Source: Avimonas intestinalis (GTDB lineage: Bacteria > Bacillota > Clostridia > Oscillospirales > Acutalibacteraceae). Taken from it: DNA of 64,000 bases. The position numbers and the translations under genes are program-made. The notes beneath the pieces are model-generated. The model was not told the origin of the DNA and ran no database searches. It saw nothing but the letters and a program-made list of their open reading frames with translations. Where the stretch lies: positions 134,039 to 198,038 of the forward strand of contig CAJFID010000001.1 of assembly GCA_904380375.1 (NCBI GenBank), given 5' to 3'. Shown one piece after another: positions 33,756 to 43,001 of the stretch; within the stretch, counting starts at the first letter, position 1; every line of letters begins with the position of its first letter.

Positions 33756-35033
33756 GTGAAAGGGTATGAGGGGCACAGCGGGAAAAAAGGGGCAAAGCGG
33801 TGGCTGGCCGGGCTGCTTGCCGCCGTGATGGCTTCGGCGGGCGGCCTGTCCGCCTGGGCGGAACAGGCCCCCGCCGTCATCATTGATACCGAGCCGGGGG
33901 AGACGCAGGAGCAGGCAACCAGTGAGGAGGTCCCTGCCTGGGCCGCCGCGGAAGCCGCCGCTCCGGCCGAAGCCTCGGCGCTTGAGATAGGCGGGAAGTC
34001 CGCCATCCTGATCGAGCTGTCGAGCGGCCAGGTGCTGTTTGAGAAGAACCCGCATGAAAAACTGCCGATCGCCTCGGTGACCAAGGTGATGACCCTGCTG
34101 TTGATTATGGAGGCGATTGACCAGGGGACGCTGGCCTATGACGAGCCGGTGACCTGCTCTGCGCACGCGGCTTCGCTGGGCGGGTCCCAGATCTGGCTGG
34201 AGGAAGGGGAGGTCATGACCGTCCACGACCTGCTCAAGGCCATCGCGGTGGTGTCGGCCAACGACGCCTGCGCCATGATGGCAGAGCGGATCAGCGGCTC
34301 GGAGGAGGGCTTCGTGGCCCGGATGAACGAGCGGGCGGCCGAGCTGGGGATGGCCGACACCCTCTTCACCGATTGCTGCGGGCTGGACGAGGCGGCCTAT
34401 TCCTCCGCCTACGACGTGGCGCTGATGTCCCGGGAGCTGATGAAGCACCCCAAGATCACGGAATATACCACCATCTGGATGGACACCCTGCGCAACGGGG
34501 AATCCCAACTGGTCAACACCAACAAGCTGGTCCGGCATTATTCCGGGGCGACCGGCCTGAAGACGGGGACGACCAGCCAAGCCGGCCACTGCCTTTCCGC
34601 CACCGCCGAGCGGGACGGGATGGGCCTGTGCGCGGTGATCCTGGGCTGCTCCACCACCGACGAGCGGTTTGGCGGCGCGCGCAAGATGCTGGATTATGGG
34701 TTTGCCAATTACGCGGTCTACACCCCCGCGGTGGACGAGGCCGCCCTCACCCCGGTCAGGGTGCTCCGGGGGGCGGAGGAGACGGTAGCCCCGGAGATGG
34801 ACCCGCTGACCCCCCTGCTCATCAAGAAGGGGCAGGAAGCCGCCATCACCCCGTCGTTCGAGTTGGCCGCCGACCTTGAGGCGCCGGTCTATGAGCGGCA
34901 GGTCATCGGCAAGCTGACCCTCACGCTGGACGGCAGCACGCTGGCCGAGTACGAGGTGTACGCCTCCCAAGCCGTGGCCCGGCTGGGGATCCAGCAGGCC
35001 TTTGCCCGGCTGTTTGCCGCCCTGATCGCCTAA
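33756..35033 (+). CDS. D-alanyl-D-alanine carboxypeptidase (DacF type), catalytic motifs intact
   Basis: 425 aa from the GTG at 33756 (a GTG at 33747 is also possible; GAAAGG fits the former better). Signal peptide to about SAWA, then the penicillin-binding domain with S107-V-T-K110, S167-A-N169 and K269-T-G271 all complete. A C-terminal PBP5-like beta domain and a weak amphipathic membrane anchor follow. It trims the terminal D-Ala from peptidoglycan stem peptides. It is the active counterpart of the motif-less paralogue at 3136-4623. Confidence 0.9.
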   Translation: MKGYEGHSGKKGAKRWLAGLLAAVMASAGGLSAWAEQAPAVIIDTEPGETQEQATSEEVPAWAAAEAAAPAEASALEIGGKSAILIELSSGQVLFEKNPHEKLPIASVTKVMTLLLIMEAIDQGTLAYDEPVTCSAHAASLGGSQIWLEEGEVMTVHDLLKAIAVVSANDACAMMAERISGSEEGFVARMNERAAELGMADTLFTDCCGLDEAAYSSAYDVALMSRELMKHPKITEYTTIWMDTLRNGESQLVNTNKLVRHYSGATGLKTGTTSQAGHCLSATAERDGMGLCAVILGCSTTDERFGGARKMLDYGFANYAVYTPAVDEAALTPVRVLRGAEETVAPEMDPLTPLLIKKGQEAAITPSFELAADLEAPVYERQVIGKLTLTLDGSTLAEYEVYASQAVARLGIQQAFARLFAALIA

Positions 35034-35515
35034 GGGCGCGGGTATCCGTAAAGGGCAGGGAGACGGGCCCGCCCGATCCGCAGGAGAGTTCCGCCCAGCT
35101 ATTTTACCTTAATAAGTAGCATTCACGGCAATATACAGCAGTCACGGCAGGTCGCCCGGAGCGGGGCGGCACCGAAGACATCCGGCGGCGGGACGGCCGG
35201 CCGCCGGCAGCGCCGCGGGACGCCGGGAGGCTTCCGCGGCGTCTGTCTGCGCCAGGATATTTTTATAGCAGTCCGGGCGGGGGAAGGCCGGAAGGGCAGG
35301 GGGATGCAATCGGCAAAGGGGGGAGAAAAGGCCGGGAAAGGACGGAAAAAGGGGTGGAAACCGGTAGGAACCGGAGGAAAGCAAAAGGTAAACATTTAGT
35401 GAAAGTTTCCTGATTAAGGTTGCAAACCCTCGTCAAGTATTGTAAAATGTAAGCAGATAAGCCGCCGGGCCCTTGTCCCAGCGGGCTTACCCCCGAAAAG
35501 AAAGGATGATCCGCT
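35034..35515. other. Intergenic region before pgi
   Basis: About 480 bp. GC-rich first half with no gene; a purine-rich tract (about 35290-35390) follows, containing a 31-codon basic open frame at 35302 that I do not support as a gene; then the pgi promoter at 35420-35448. Confidence 0.5.
35420..35448 (+). promoter_or_regulatory. pgi promoter
   Basis: TTGCAA (35420-35425), 17 bp, TAAAAT (35443-35448). Confidence 0.8.
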
Positions 35516-36856
35516 ATGTCCGTCACGCTCGATACCCGCTATCTTGACGGCTTTGTCCGCCCGCAGGAATGGGGCGCCATGCAGCCGCAGGTCGCCGCTG
35601 CGCACGAGCTGCTGCATACGGGGACGGGCCTGGGAAACGACTTCCTGGGCTGGCTGAACCTGCCGACCGATTACGATAAAGAGGAATTCGCCCGCATCCA
35701 GGCTGCGGCCGCCCGGATCCGCAAGGATACGGATGTGTTTGTCGTCATCGGCATCGGCGGCTCGTACCTCGGCGCCCGCGCGGCGATTGAATTTTTGAAG
35801 TCGGAGCGGTACAACGCCAAACGCAAAAATACCCCCGACATCTATTTTACCGGCAACAACATCAGCTCCACCGCGCTCAGCGAGCTGCTTGAGATCTGCG
35901 AAGGCCGCCGGGTGTCGATCAACGTCATCTCCAAATCCGGCACCACCACCGAGCCGGCGATCGCCTTCCGCGTGTTCCGCGACTACCTTGAGCGCACCCT
36001 CGGCGCGGAGGGCGCCAGGAAGCGGATCTATGTGACCACCGACAAGGCGCGCGGGACCCTCAAGGGCCTGTCCGACCGGGAGGGATACGAAACCTTCGTC
36101 GTACCGGACGACGTGGGCGGCCGTTTTTCGGTGCTCACGGCGGTCGGCCTGTTGCCCATCGCGGTGGCGGGCTGCGACATTGAGGCGCTGATGGCTGGCG
36201 CGGCCGAGGCGCAGAAGGCGCTCTGCGACCCGGATATTGAGAAGAACGACTGCTACCGCTATGCCGCCGCCCGCAACATCCTGCTGCGCAAGGGCCGCGC
36301 GGTGGAGCTGATGGTGGGCTACGAGCCGTGCTATCAGATGATGGCGGAGTGGTGGAAGCAGCTTTACGGCGAGAGCGAGGGCAAGGACGGCAAGGGGCTT
36401 TTCCCCGCCTCCGTGATCTTTTCCACCGACCTGCACTCCCTCGGGCAGTTTGTCCAGGACGGCTCGAACATCCTATTTGAAACGGTGGTCCTGATCGACA
36501 AGGCCCGCAAGGAGCTGACCATCAAGGAAGATCCCGAGAACGTCGACGGCCTGAATTTCCTGGCCGGCAGGACCATGGATTACGTCAACAAAAAGGCGTT
36601 TGAGGGGACGGTGCTTGCGCACAGCGACGGCGGCACCCCCAGCCTTGTACTCCACGTCCCCGACGTGTCGGAGGCCTCCCTCGGCTATCTGATCTATTTC
36701 TTTGAGAAGGCCTGCGCCGTCTCCGGCTACATGCTCGGCGTCAACCCGTTTGACCAGCCCGGCGTGGAAAGTTATAAGAAGAATATGTTCGCCCTGCTGG
36801 GCAAGCCCGGCTACGAGGCCGAGCGGGAGGCGCTGGAAAAGCGGCTCGGCCGGTAA
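35516..36856 (+). CDS. pgi: Glucose-6-phosphate isomerase
   Basis: 446 aa, the shorter Gram-positive form. GIGGSYLGARAAIEF (about residue 78), SKSGTTTEPAIAFR (about 139) and the late catalytic Glu/His/Lys blocks (FQDGSN-like QDGSNILFE) are present. It interconverts glucose-6-phosphate and fructose-6-phosphate in glycolysis. The ATG follows AAAGGATGATCC. Has its own promoter. Confidence 0.96.
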   Translation: MSVTLDTRYLDGFVRPQEWGAMQPQVAAAHELLHTGTGLGNDFLGWLNLPTDYDKEEFARIQAAAARIRKDTDVFVVIGIGGSYLGARAAIEFLKSERYNAKRKNTPDIYFTGNNISSTALSELLEICEGRRVSINVISKSGTTTEPAIAFRVFRDYLERTLGAEGARKRIYVTTDKARGTLKGLSDREGYETFVVPDDVGGRFSVLTAVGLLPIAVAGCDIEALMAGAAEAQKALCDPDIEKNDCYRYAAARNILLRKGRAVELMVGYEPCYQMMAEWWKQLYGESEGKDGKGLFPASVIFSTDLHSLGQFVQDGSNILFETVVLIDKARKELTIKEDPENVDGLNFLAGRTMDYVNKKAFEGTVLAHSDGGTPSLVLHVPDVSEASLGYLIYFFEKACAVSGYMLGVNPFDQPGVESYKKNMFALLGKPGYEAEREALEKRLGR

Positions 36857-36976
36857 AGCGGCCCCTCGCGCCGGAAAAGAATGCAGCGGCGGGCGCAGCC
36901 CGCTTCACAGGATATTGTCCCGTCTGATGCGGATGGTCCCGCGGACGCGGATACTATAGATTAGGAGGAAATGAAA

Positions 36977-37390
36977 ATGGTTACTTTAATCCTTGGCAAA
37001 AAGGGCAGCGGCAAAACCAAGCGCCTGATTGACCTGTGCAACGCCGCGACGGCGGAGTCCAAGGGCAATGTAGTGTTCGTGGAGAAGGAAGGCATCCTGA
37101 TTTACGACGTCAATTCCAAGGCGCGCCTGGTCGTGGCGGACGAGTACGGGGTCAAAGGGTTTGAAGCGCTGTACGGTTTCATTTCCGGTATGTGCGCGGG
37201 CAATTACGATATTACCGACGTATTTGTGGACTCCACCCGCAAGATCGGCGGCAGCGATCCGGAGGCGCTGGCGGATTTTGTGGATAAGCTGTCGGCTCTG
37301 GCCAAGAAGACCGAAACCCGCATGGTGCTTTCGGTTTCCGCCGATAAGAGCGAGATCCCGGAGCGGCTGGCGGCTTACGCGGAGGAATAA
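36977..37390 (+). CDS. Conserved small P-loop protein
   Basis: 137 aa. A Walker A motif GKKGSGKT sits at residues 7-14 and an Asp-containing strand DVFVDSTRKIGG may serve as Walker B. The size is too small for a complete ATPase of known type. From memory, close relatives are common in Oscillospiraceae and often mislabelled PilT. AGGAGG at 36963-36968 sets the second ATG (36977). Function unknown. Confidence 0.7.
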   Translation: MVTLILGKKGSGKTKRLIDLCNAATAESKGNVVFVEKEGILIYDVNSKARLVVADEYGVKGFEALYGFISGMCAGNYDITDVFVDSTRKIGGSDPEALADFVDKLSALAKKTETRMVLSVSADKSEIPERLAAYAEE

Positions 37391-37476
37391 TCCCGGCGTT
37401 TTGACACATCCTAAGGATACCGGCGCGGCGGGGGCCCAGGCTCCCGCCGCCGTTTCGCACACAGGAGGGCGGGGCC

Positions 37477-38292
37477 ATGGCGGCTATATGGTACGAGGGC
37501 AACCTCAACAAATCGGAAAATAAGCGGGAGGAAAACGGCGTCACCTATTATATCCGCGGCGTGCGGGAGGTGGACGGCGCGCGGTATGAGCGCTACGCCG
37601 TCCAGACCCACTTCATTGAGCGCGGGGAGGATTATGTGGAGGTTGTCCGCCGCTATGTGTCCCCCTTGTACAAGCCCGGCGACATCGTGACCATCAGTGA
37701 GAAGGTGGTTTCGATGTGCCAGGACAACACGGTCGAAATGAAGGATGTCAAGGTGGGCTTCTGGGCAAAATTCCTTTCGAAATTCGCTACCCACAACGTC
37801 AACGGCATTGGGATGGACGAGCCGTACAAGCTCCAGCTGGCGATCAATATGAAGGGGCTGCCGCTGATCCTGTGGGCCAGCTTCTGCGGCGCGGTCTGCC
37901 GCCTGTTCGGCAAGCGGGGGGTGTTTTACACCATCGTAGGGCAGGACGTGTCCGGGATTGACGGCTTTTACAGCCATTCCGCGTTTGAGACCTACCACAC
38001 CCTCGCCGTGCTCAACCCCAAGGAGCCGGACAAGGTCTGCGCGGACATTGAGCAGGCGCTGGGCGTCGCCTGCGCGGTGGTGGACGCCAACGACATCAAT
38101 GTGGAGATCCTCGGCCGTTCCCCTTCCCTGCTGGACAAGCCCGCCGAATTCGTGGCCGAGCTGATCCGGGACAATCCCGCCGGCCAGGACGACGAGCTGA
38201 CGCCGCTGGTCATCAGCCGGGATATCGGGGATGCCCCGGCCCAGCCGTATGTGCCGGTGGAGGCGATTGACGGCCCGCCGGCGTCGCATTGA
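37477..38292 (+). CDS. CofE-like (F420-0:gamma-glutamyl ligase family) protein
   Basis: 271 aa. The order of blocks fits the CofE fold: ARYERYAVQTHFIERGEDYV, then YVSPLYKPGDIVTISEKVVS, a metal/GTP region GIGMDEPYKLQLA and a late HTLAVLNPKEPDKVCADIEQ. CofE adds glutamates to coenzyme F420, a cofactor not expected in this lineage and with no other F420 gene in the window, so the substrate is probably different. It follows the P-loop gene by 86 bp and may share its transcript. Confidence 0.65.
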   Translation: MAAIWYEGNLNKSENKREENGVTYYIRGVREVDGARYERYAVQTHFIERGEDYVEVVRRYVSPLYKPGDIVTISEKVVSMCQDNTVEMKDVKVGFWAKFLSKFATHNVNGIGMDEPYKLQLAINMKGLPLILWASFCGAVCRLFGKRGVFYTIVGQDVSGIDGFYSHSAFETYHTLAVLNPKEPDKVCADIEQALGVACAVVDANDINVEILGRSPSLLDKPAEFVAELIRDNPAGQDDELTPLVISRDIGDAPAQPYVPVEAIDGPPASH

Positions 38293-38376
38293 CCCGCTTT
38301 GCAGGCCGGAACCGGCGTCTTCGCCCCCGGGGAACGGGGCTGAAACCGGCCCGGCAATTTCCCTGCAAGAATTTTC

Positions 38377-38405
38377 TTGACATTCGTGTAGGGAATCGGT
38401 ATAAT
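38377..38405 (+). promoter_or_regulatory. Promoter of yceD-rpmF
   Basis: Consensus TTGACA (38377-38382), 17 bp, TATAAT (38400-38405). Confidence 0.93.
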
Positions 38406-38431
38406 ATTTGGCGTGACACTTGAGGTGGAGT

Positions 38432-38926
38432 ATGCTTTACCAGTTGAAACCGCTGTTTATGGGCCAGGAAGAGGCCGTGCCCATAAATTGTGTGATGGAT
38501 TTTTCCGGACTGGAATACCAAAACGCGCGCCCCTTCCAAAGCCCGGTGGCGGTGAAGGGGGAAATCCGTGCCGCGGCGGGGGTCGTCACGCTGCGCATGA
38601 CGGTCCGCACGCAGATCCACGGGGAGTGCGACCGCTGCCTTGCCGCCTACGTCCATCCGATGGAGGTGGCGGCGGAGCGCGTGCTGGTCACTTCCCTCAA
38701 CGACGAGGAAAACGACGATTACCTGCTGCTTGAGGACTACCGCCTGGACTTGGACGAGCTGGTGGAAGAGGAGTTGATCCTGAACCTCCCGTCCAAAAAC
38801 CTCTGCCGGCCAGACTGCCGCGGGCTGTGCCCGAAATGCGGCAGGAATCTGAACGAGGGGCTTTGCGGCTGCCGCAGCGATACGGTGGATCCCCGTCTTG
38901 AGGCGTTACGGCAGCTTATAAACTGA
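38432..38926 (+). CDS. DUF177 (YceD-like) protein
   Basis: 164 aa. The CDRCLAAY block and the C-terminal CRPDCRGLCPKCGRNLNEG cysteine cluster are typical of the YceD/DUF177 family, which sits before rpmF in most bacteria and is linked to 23S rRNA accumulation. ATG 38432 follows GAGGTGGAG. Cotranscribed with rpmF. Confidence 0.9.
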   Translation: MLYQLKPLFMGQEEAVPINCVMDFSGLEYQNARPFQSPVAVKGEIRAAAGVVTLRMTVRTQIHGECDRCLAAYVHPMEVAAERVLVTSLNDEENDDYLLLEDYRLDLDELVEEELILNLPSKNLCRPDCRGLCPKCGRNLNEGLCGCRSDTVDPRLEALRQLIN

Positions 38927-39026
38927 GCGGAGAGGGAGCTTCATTTCCACTCTTCGTTGAGGAGGGGGCCGGCGGCGGTTGCCGGCAAGGCGCCCCTTTG
39001 ATACCAGTACTAAGGAGGTGCTGACG

Positions 39027-39209
39027 ATGGCGGTACCCAAGAGAAAAACATCCAAAGCCCGGCGCGACAAGCGGCGCTCCAATGTATGGAAGCTGGAGGC
39101 TCCGGCGCTTGTGAAGTGCCCGCAGTGCGGCGAGTATAAGCGCCCGCACCGTCTCTGCAGCAATTGCGGCTACTATAACGGCCGGCAGATTGTGAAGAAG
39201 GATGCGTAA
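39027..39209 (+). CDS. rpmF: 50S ribosomal protein L32 (zinc-binding form)
   Basis: 60 aa. Starts MAVPKRKTSKARRDKRR; the two CxxC pairs (CPQC, CSNC) are intact. AAGGAGGTG sets the ATG at 39027; an upstream open frame is ignored. Confidence 0.97.
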   Translation: MAVPKRKTSKARRDKRRSNVWKLEAPALVKCPQCGEYKRPHRLCSNCGYYNGRQIVKKDA

Positions 39210-39250
39210 GCTGCCGGCTTGCCGGACTTAGGCATACGCAAAAGGCAAAG

Positions 39251-39279
39251 TAGAGAGGGAGCGATCCTTCTCTATTTTT
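39251..39279 (+). terminator. Terminator after rpmF
   Basis: A 10-bp stem (39251-39260/39265-39274, one G-U) followed by TTTTT. Confidence 0.85.
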
Positions 39280-39397
39280 GTATGCAGGGAAACCGCCCCG
39301 CGCGGATCCCCGTGCGGCGGACGCCCTGGGGAGCGGGCCCGCGCCCTCCGGCGCGGCGGGGCAAGGACGGCGGACGGCCGGGAAAGGGATATCGCTT

Positions 39398-40696
39398 ATG
39401 GGGGTAACGATCGCCGGCGTAGCGGCGGGCAGCCCGGCGGCGCGGCACGGCCTGCGCGCGGGGGATGAGCTTCTGCGGATCAACGGGCACGAGATTGAGG
39501 ACGTGCTTGATTACCGCTTTTATATGAAAGAGGCGGTCCTGTCGCTCACCCTTTCCCGCAAGGGGAAAAAGCTCCTCCTCCGCCTGCACAAACGGCCGGA
39601 GGAGGAGCCGGGGCTGGAATTTGCCACCTATTTGATGGATTCCCAGCATTCCTGCCGCAACCAATGTATTTTCTGTTTTATTGACCAGCTCCCGCCCGGG
39701 ATGCGGGAATCGCTGTACTTCAAGGACGACGACTCCCGCCTCTCCTTCCTGTTCGGCAACTACATCACCCTGACCAATCTGAGCGAGCACGAGATCGCGC
39801 GGATTATCGCCATGCACATCAGCCCGATCAACGTGTCCGTCCATACCACCAATCCGGAGCTGCGCTGCCGGATGATGCACAACCGTTTTGCAGGGAGCTG
39901 CCTGGATACCTTAAAGCGGTTTGCGGCGGCGGGGATTAAGCTGGAGTGCCAGCTCGTGCTCTGTCCCGGCGTCAACGACGGGGCGGAGCTGGAGCGGACA
40001 ATGAACGACCTGGCCGCCCTGGCCCCGGCGGTCGAGAGCGTGGCCGCCGTGCCGGTCGGCCTGACCAAGCACCGGCAGGGCCTGCCCCCTCTGCGGACGT
40101 ATACCCGGCAGGAGGCGGCCTCCGTCGTGGCGCAGGTCGAGGCCTTTGGGGACCGGATGCTGGCCGTCCACGGCAGCCGGATTTTTTACCCGGCGGACGA
40201 ATTTTACCTCCAGGCCGGGCTGCCGGTGCCGGAGGACGAGGACTATTACGGGGATTTTTCCCAGCTTGAAAACGGGGTGGGGATGGCCGCCCTGCTCAAA
40301 TCCCAGTTCCGCGAGGCGCTGGCCGCCTGTACAAAATCGCCCAAGGGGAGCCGGCTGACCCTGGCTACCGGCGCCGCCGCCCTGCCGCTGATGCAGGAGC
40401 TGGTGGAGCAGGCCAGGGCGCGGTGGCCGGAAATCCGGGCGGAGGTTCTCGCCGTCCGCAACGATTTTTTCGGCGAGACGATTACCGTGGCGGGGCTGGT
40501 GACCGGCGGCGACCTGATCCGGCAGCTCCGGGGCCGCACCGGGGAGATCCTGGTGATCCCGGAGGTGATGCTGCGCCACGAGGGGGATGTTTTCCTTGAC
40601 GACGTGTCGCGGCAGGATGTCGAGAAGGCGCTCGGCGTCCGGCTGGTGGCCTGCCCGGTTGAGGGGGAGGCGCTGCTGGGGGCGCTGCTGCTGTGA
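39398..40696 (+). CDS. DUF512 radical SAM protein with N-terminal PDZ domain
   Basis: 432 aa. A PDZ-like domain (VAAGSPAARHGLRAGDELLRINGHE, residues 6-32) precedes a radical SAM core with CRNQCIFC (about 85-92) and the family block YFKDDDSRLSFLFGNYITLTN, then the C-terminal DUF512 domain. This family is linked by gene order to der in Clostridia; its product is unknown. ATG 39398 follows GGAAAGGG. Confidence 0.88.
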   Translation: MGVTIAGVAAGSPAARHGLRAGDELLRINGHEIEDVLDYRFYMKEAVLSLTLSRKGKKLLLRLHKRPEEEPGLEFATYLMDSQHSCRNQCIFCFIDQLPPGMRESLYFKDDDSRLSFLFGNYITLTNLSEHEIARIIAMHISPINVSVHTTNPELRCRMMHNRFAGSCLDTLKRFAAAGIKLECQLVLCPGVNDGAELERTMNDLAALAPAVESVAAVPVGLTKHRQGLPPLRTYTRQEAASVVAQVEAFGDRMLAVHGSRIFYPADEFYLQAGLPVPEDEDYYGDFSQLENGVGMAALLKSQFREALAACTKSPKGSRLTLATGAAALPLMQELVEQARARWPEIRAEVLAVRNDFFGETITVAGLVTGGDLIRQLRGRTGEILVIPEVMLRHEGDVFLDDVSRQDVEKALGVRLVACPVEGEALLGALLL

Positions 40697-40784
40697 GGAG
40701 GCTCCGCCGGTCAAAGGGCGGTGGGCAGAGCGCGGATGCCTCCGCGTGAAAGCCGCGTGAGAATACGATAGGAAGGTGAAGGGA

Positions 40785-42116
40785 ATGGCGCGTCCGGTCG
40801 TCGCTGTGGTGGGCCGGCCCAACGTAGGCAAATCCACCCTCTTTAATAAATTGATCGGCCGGCGGCTGTCAATTGTCAAGGACACGCCCGGCGTGACCAG
40901 GGACCGCATCTTTGCCGAATGCGAATGGTGCGGCCGCCGCTTCATGCTGGCGGACACCGGCGGGATTGAGCCGCACTCGGACGACGTCATCCTCTCCCAG
41001 ATGCGGCGGCAGGCGCAGCTTGCGATTGAGCAGGCGGACGTGATCGTGCTGGTGACCGACCTGCGGGCGGGCGTCACCGCCAACGACGCCGACGTGGCCG
41101 CCATGCTCCAAAAGAGCGGGAAGCCGGTGGTGCTCTGCGTCAACAAATGCGACTCGGTGGGCGAGCCGCCGGCGGAGTTTTACGAATTTTACAACCTCGG
41201 CCTGGGGGACCCCATCCCGGTGTCCTCGGTGCACGGCCACGGGACCGGCGACCTGCTTGATGCGGTGTGCGCGCTCCTTCCCGCGGAGCCGGAGGAGGCG
41301 GAGGAGGCCGAGGCCATCAAGGTGGCGGTCATCGGCAAGCCCAACGCGGGCAAATCCTCCCTGGTCAACCGGGTGGCGGGGCAGGAGCGGGCGATCGTGT
41401 CGGACATCGCCGGCACCACCCGCGACGCGATCGACACCCCGGTGCATAACGAGCACGGCGACTTTGTCTTTATTGATACCGCCGGCCTGCGCCGCCGCAG
41501 CCGGGTGGACGACGCGATTGAAAAATACAGCGTGCTGCGCGCCCAGATGGCGGTGGAACGGGCGGACGTCTGCGTGATTATGATTGACGCGACGGAGGGG
41601 TTTACCGAGCAGGACAGCAAGGTGGCCGGCATCGCGCATGAGCAGGGCAAGGGCTGCATCATCGCGGTCAACAAGTGGGACGCCGTGGAAAAGGACGGCC
41701 ATACCATGGACGCGATGCGGAAAAAGCTGATGAACGACTTTTCCTTCATGTCCTACGCCCCGCTGATCTTCATCTCCGCCAAGACCGGGCAGCGGATTGA
41801 CCGGCTGTTTGAGCTGATCCACTACGTTGCCCAGCAGAATGCGATGCGGATCTCGACCGGGATGCTCAACGACGTGCTGGCCGACGCGACGGCGCGGGTG
41901 CAGCCGCCTACCGACAAGGGCCGGCGCCTGCGGATCTATTACATGACCCAGGCGTCGACCAAGCCGCCTACGTTCGTCTGCTTTGTCAACCGGGCGGATT
42001 TGTTCCATTTTTCCTATCAGCGGTACCTAGAAAACCAGATCCGGGAGACCTTCGGGCTGGAGGGTACGCCGGTGCGCTTCGTCATCCGGGAGCGGGGAGA
42101 GACGGGCGGGAAATAG
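40785..42116 (+). CDS. der: Ribosome biogenesis GTPase Der (EngA)
   Basis: 443 aa. Two tandem GTPase domains: GRPNVGKSTLFN with DTGG and NKCD (residues 1-165), and GKPNAGKSSLVN with DTAG and NKWD (about 178-350), then a KH-like C-terminal domain ending VRFVIRERG. It acts in 50S subunit maturation. ATG 40785 follows GGAAGGTGA. Confidence 0.97.
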   Translation: MARPVVAVVGRPNVGKSTLFNKLIGRRLSIVKDTPGVTRDRIFAECEWCGRRFMLADTGGIEPHSDDVILSQMRRQAQLAIEQADVIVLVTDLRAGVTANDADVAAMLQKSGKPVVLCVNKCDSVGEPPAEFYEFYNLGLGDPIPVSSVHGHGTGDLLDAVCALLPAEPEEAEEAEAIKVAVIGKPNAGKSSLVNRVAGQERAIVSDIAGTTRDAIDTPVHNEHGDFVFIDTAGLRRRSRVDDAIEKYSVLRAQMAVERADVCVIMIDATEGFTEQDSKVAGIAHEQGKGCIIAVNKWDAVEKDGHTMDAMRKKLMNDFSFMSYAPLIFISAKTGQRIDRLFELIHYVAQQNAMRISTGMLNDVLADATARVQPPTDKGRRLRIYYMTQASTKPPTFVCFVNRADLFHFSYQRYLENQIRETFGLEGTPVRFVIRERGETGGK

Positions 42117-42206
42117 CGGGAAAGCCTGCCGGCGGGAGCGGGAAAGCACTCCCGGGGGCGGGAGCCGCTTCGGAAGGCCATCAAGCAAAGAAAGGGCGAT
42201 TGCTCA

Positions 42207-42926
42207 ATGCTATCGGAGTACACGGAGTTTTTGGCGGCCTGCTGGCCGTCGCTGCTGCTGACCGCGCTGTGCGCGTATCTGCTGGGCAGTATTAACTTTG
42301 CGATCATCGTTACCCGGATCTTTTCCCATTCGGACATCCGGGACAGCGGGAGCGGCAACGCCGGCGCGACCAATGTGCTGCGCTCCCAGGGGCCGCTGCC
42401 CGCCCTGCTGACCACGGTGGGCGACCTGCTCAAAAGCATTGCGGCGGTGCTTCTGGGCCGTTGGCTGATGCAGGCCATGAACGCCGATTTCGCGGCGGGA
42501 AGCACGGCGGATGTCGCCCTGATCGGCGCATACTTAGCGGGGCTTTTCTGCGTGATCGGCCATCTGAAGCCGCTCTATTTCGGGTTCCGCGGGGGCAAAG
42601 GCGTGCTGGCCTCCCTGGGGATGATGCTGGTCCTGGACTGGCGGGCTGCTTTGATCTGCCTCGGGCTTTTTATCGTGGTGGTGCTGCTGTTCCGGATGGT
42701 GTCCCTGGGCTCGGTGTGCGCGGCAGCCGCGCTGCCGTTTGTCACCTTCGCGTTCAGCGCGCTGGTAGATCACAACCGCCTGTCCGATACGGTGTTCTGC
42801 ACCCTGATGACGGTCTTTATCGCGCTGATCCTGGTGTGCAAGCACATCCCGAATCTTAAGCGGATTGCGAACGGGACGGAGAACAAGCTGTCGTTCGGCA
42901 AAAAAGGGAAAAAAGGGAAAGAATAA
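42207..42926 (+). CDS. plsY: Glycerol-3-phosphate acyltransferase PlsY
   Basis: 239 aa with five to six membrane helices. Family blocks AYLLGSINFAIIV, SGSGNAGATNVLRSQG and GHLKPLYFGFRGGKGV are seen. It acylates glycerol-3-phosphate from acyl phosphate in the first step of phospholipid synthesis. The C terminus is a Lys/Gly-rich tail. gpsA, which makes its substrate, follows. Confidence 0.95.
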   Translation: MLSEYTEFLAACWPSLLLTALCAYLLGSINFAIIVTRIFSHSDIRDSGSGNAGATNVLRSQGPLPALLTTVGDLLKSIAAVLLGRWLMQAMNADFAAGSTADVALIGAYLAGLFCVIGHLKPLYFGFRGGKGVLASLGMMLVLDWRAALICLGLFIVVVLLFRMVSLGSVCAAAALPFVTFAFSALVDHNRLSDTVFCTLMTVFIALILVCKHIPNLKRIANGTENKLSFGKKGKKGKE

Positions 42927-42936
42927 AAACGGTACG

Positions 42937-42969
42937 AAAGCCGCGGCGCAGATCCCTGCCGCGGCTTTT
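42937..42969 (+). terminator. Hairpin with U tract between plsY and gpsA
   Basis: An 11-bp stem (42938-42948/42958-42968) followed by TTG. It may reduce readthrough into gpsA, for which no separate strong promoter is seen. Confidence 0.6.
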
Positions 42970-43001
42970 GATCATCCGGTCTGGATAAGGAGGAAAAAAT
43001 C

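Noticed and set aside
33381..34970. 529-aa minus-strand open frame opposite the carboxypeptidase gene
   Set aside because: It is antisense to a clear DacF-type gene; long antisense frames are expected in GC-rich coding DNA, and no motif or ribosome site supports it.
35302..35397. 31-codon basic open frame with ATG in a purine-rich tract before pgi
   Set aside because: The composition simply reflects the purine tract; no separate promoter or homologue recognised.
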